This document shows, piece by piece, positions 63,000 through 64,000 of a stretch of DNA of 64,000 bases. Position numbers and translations under genes: made by a program. The notes under the pieces were generated by a model that was given only the letters and a program-made list of their open reading frames with translations, was not told the DNA's origin and did no database searches. The first letter of the stretch is position 1. Each line of letters starts with the position of its first letter. The DNA comes from Maribacter arcticus (GTDB lineage: Bacteria; Bacteroidota; Bacteroidia; Flavobacteriales; Flavobacteriaceae), in assembly GCF_900167935.1 (NCBI RefSeq), contig NZ_FUYL01000008.1, positions 124,001 through 188,000 of the forward strand, written 5' to 3'.

Positions 63000-63446
63000 A
63001 TGCAGCAACTGAATTTTCCATGCTACACTTTCAGGGTCAAAAATAACGAAAATAGAACCTTAATTTTTGACGACATACGTAAAAAGTTTGTGGTTCTTAC
63101 TCCAGAAGAATGGGTAAGACAACATGTGGTTCAATTTCTTATACAAGAAAAGAACTATCCGTTAAGCCATATTAATGTTGAAAAGCAAATTACCCTGAAC
63201 GGATTAAAGAAAAGATATGACGTTGTTGTCTTTAAACCTAATGGGCAATTACACATACTGGTAGAGTGTAAAGCACCAGAAATTAATATTTCACAATCTA
63301 CCTTTGACCAAATAGCACAATATAACTTCAAACTCAATGCTAAATACCTAATGGTGAGTAATGGCCTGTCTCATTTTTACTGTCAAACAGACTTGGTGGC
63401 GGAAAAATATGAATTTATGCAAGAGATTCCTGAATTTAGCCGTTAA
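63000..63446 (+). CDS. Small protein with a type I restriction HsdR N-terminal (PD-(D/E)xK-like) fold
   Basis: The product is 148 residues. The core RYDVVVFKPNGQLHILVECKAPE contains Asp, then Glu and Lys in the D-x(n)-ExK arrangement of PD-(D/E)xK nucleases, and matches the HSDR_N_2 pattern. It is preceded by VRQHVVQFLIQEKNYP. No helicase domain, methylase or specificity gene is near, so it is not a restriction system. Proteins of this kind next to holA are common in Flavobacteriaceae and their function is unknown. Confidence 0.85.
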   Translation: MQQLNFPCYTFRVKNNENRTLIFDDIRKKFVVLTPEEWVRQHVVQFLIQEKNYPLSHINVEKQITLNGLKKRYDVVVFKPNGQLHILVECKAPEINISQSTFDQIAQYNFKLNAKYLMVSNGLSHFYCQTDLVAEKYEFMQEIPEFSR

Positions 63447-63458
63447 TTTGCGTTCGTT

Positions 63459-64000
63459 TTGAAGATAGCAATAGTCATATTAAACTGGAATGGTGAAGTT
63501 CTTTTAGAGAGATTCTTACCCTCTGCTATCGAACATTCTAAAGATGCTGACATCTATGTGGCAGATAATGCTTCGACCGATGATTCAATTGCATTTGTTA
63601 CGACAAATTATCCTACCGTTAAAATAATAAAGAATACAGAAAACGGCGGTTTTGCTAAGGGATATAATGATGCTTTAATACATGTAGACGCAGATATCTA
63701 TTGCCTTTTAAACTCAGATGTAGAAGTTACTCCAAATTGGCTGATACCAATCATAGATGCTTTTTCCAATATTCCCGACGTAGCTATAATTCAACCTAAA
63801 ATCTTAGATTTACTAAAGAAAGACTATTTTGAATATGCAGGGGCAGGTGGTGGTTTCATTGATCAATTAGGTTATCCATTCTGTAGAGGTCGAATTTTTC
63901 AAACCTTAGAACGTGACAATGGACAATATGATGACATAAAGGAAATATTCTGGGCAACTGGAGCATGTATGTTTGTCAAAAAAAATGTATTTGAAGAACT
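63459..64000 (+). CDS. Glycosyltransferase family 2, N-terminal part
   Basis: The gene runs off the window; 180 codons are visible. The start is TTG 63459, since the stop of the previous gene is in the same frame 13 bases upstream and there is no ATG. It opens KIAIVILNWNGEVLLERFLP, has YVADNASTDDS, NGGFAKGYNDAL and CLLNSDVEVTPNWL (the DxD-like site), and FWATGACMFVKKNVF near the end. It transfers a sugar, rhamnosyltransferase-like, probably in cell-surface polysaccharide synthesis. Confidence 0.88.
   Translation, partial: MKIAIVILNWNGEVLLERFLPSAIEHSKDADIYVADNASTDDSIAFVTTNYPTVKIIKNTENGGFAKGYNDALIHVDADIYCLLNSDVEVTPNWLIPIIDAFSNIPDVAIIQPKILDLLKKDYFEYAGAGGGFIDQLGYPFCRGRIFQTLERDNGQYDDIKEIFWATGACMFVKKNVFEE

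Noticed and set aside
63000-63446. Restriction-modification or defence system from the HsdR-N protein
   Set aside because: No helicase, methyltransferase or specificity gene is adjacent; neighbours are holA and a glycosyltransferase, which fits the usual housekeeping location.
1-64000. CRISPR arrays, insertion sequences, rRNA genes
   Set aside because: No regularly spaced repeats, transposase motifs or rRNA-like sequence were seen in reading the window.

Overview
The window is about 64 kb of AT-rich chromosome from a member of the Bacteroidota, almost certainly a marine-type Flavobacteriaceae. The evidence is concordant: TANNTTTG -7 promoter boxes with an upstream TTG, few Shine-Dalgarno sequences, families largely restricted to the phylum (DUF4290, DUF2911, DUF6340, the fused alpha/beta 2-oxoacid dehydrogenase E1, the giant ResB-CcsA fusion), a type IX secretion-like C-terminal tail, bacillithiol synthesis, and MurA with Asp at the usual Cys115 site. 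I cannot name the genus from sequence alone. There are about 54 protein genes, two tRNA genes (His, Met) and two decayed gene fragments. I see no transposase, integrase, phage module or CRISPR array.

Layout. 1-5.7 kb: end of a DUF2400-type gene, then exported hydrolases (S10 carboxypeptidase, SGNH esterase, M28 peptidase) mixed with small membrane and lipoproteins. 5.8-10.4 kb: tRNA-His and two tandem TPR sensor kinases. 10.4-17 kb: bacillithiol deacetylase BshB1 with a trans-sulfuration enzyme, an M14 carboxypeptidase lipoprotein and the cytochrome c maturation fusion. 17-20.6 kb: a tight run of DUF2520 protein, KdsC-like phosphatase, Maf, a lipoprotein and a small MscS-type channel. 20.7-26.3 kb: an exported PIG-L deacetylase, a 37-residue membrane miniprotein, a sodium/solute symporter and galactokinase, the first three almost without gaps. 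26.3-35.9 kb: DUF2911 and propeller/T9SS-type proteins, a photolyase operon (SRPBCC, SDR, photolyase), a DUF6340 lipoprotein, an M20 amidohydrolase, a VOC protein, pirin and a membrane protein. 35.8-44.1 kb: housekeeping genes (murA, DUF4290, DUF493, an AAA_28 NTPase, recQ, fmt, HU, YqgE, a class IV aminotransferase, a START-like protein). 44.2-45.1 kb: tRNA-Met followed by a decayed stretch holding a large hairpin and an OmpA C-terminal pseudogene. 45.1-64 kb: a five-PAS kinase with its response regulator, an MBL hydrolase, uvrA, a LOG-family protein, an M1-like protein without its zinc motif, the E1 fusion, an M16 peptidase remnant, a kinase/phospho-lyase-like fusion, DoxX, holA, a small PD-(D/E)xK-type protein and the start of a family 2 glycosyltransferase.

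Most of the window is ordinary flavobacterial core genome. The least explained parts are the scar behind tRNA-Met, the M16 remnant, the PIG-L/miniprotein/symporter unit, and the APH-aminotransferase fusion. The fusion is the best candidate for an uncharacterised two-step pathway held in one polypeptide. I did not find a convincing new defence or mobile system.
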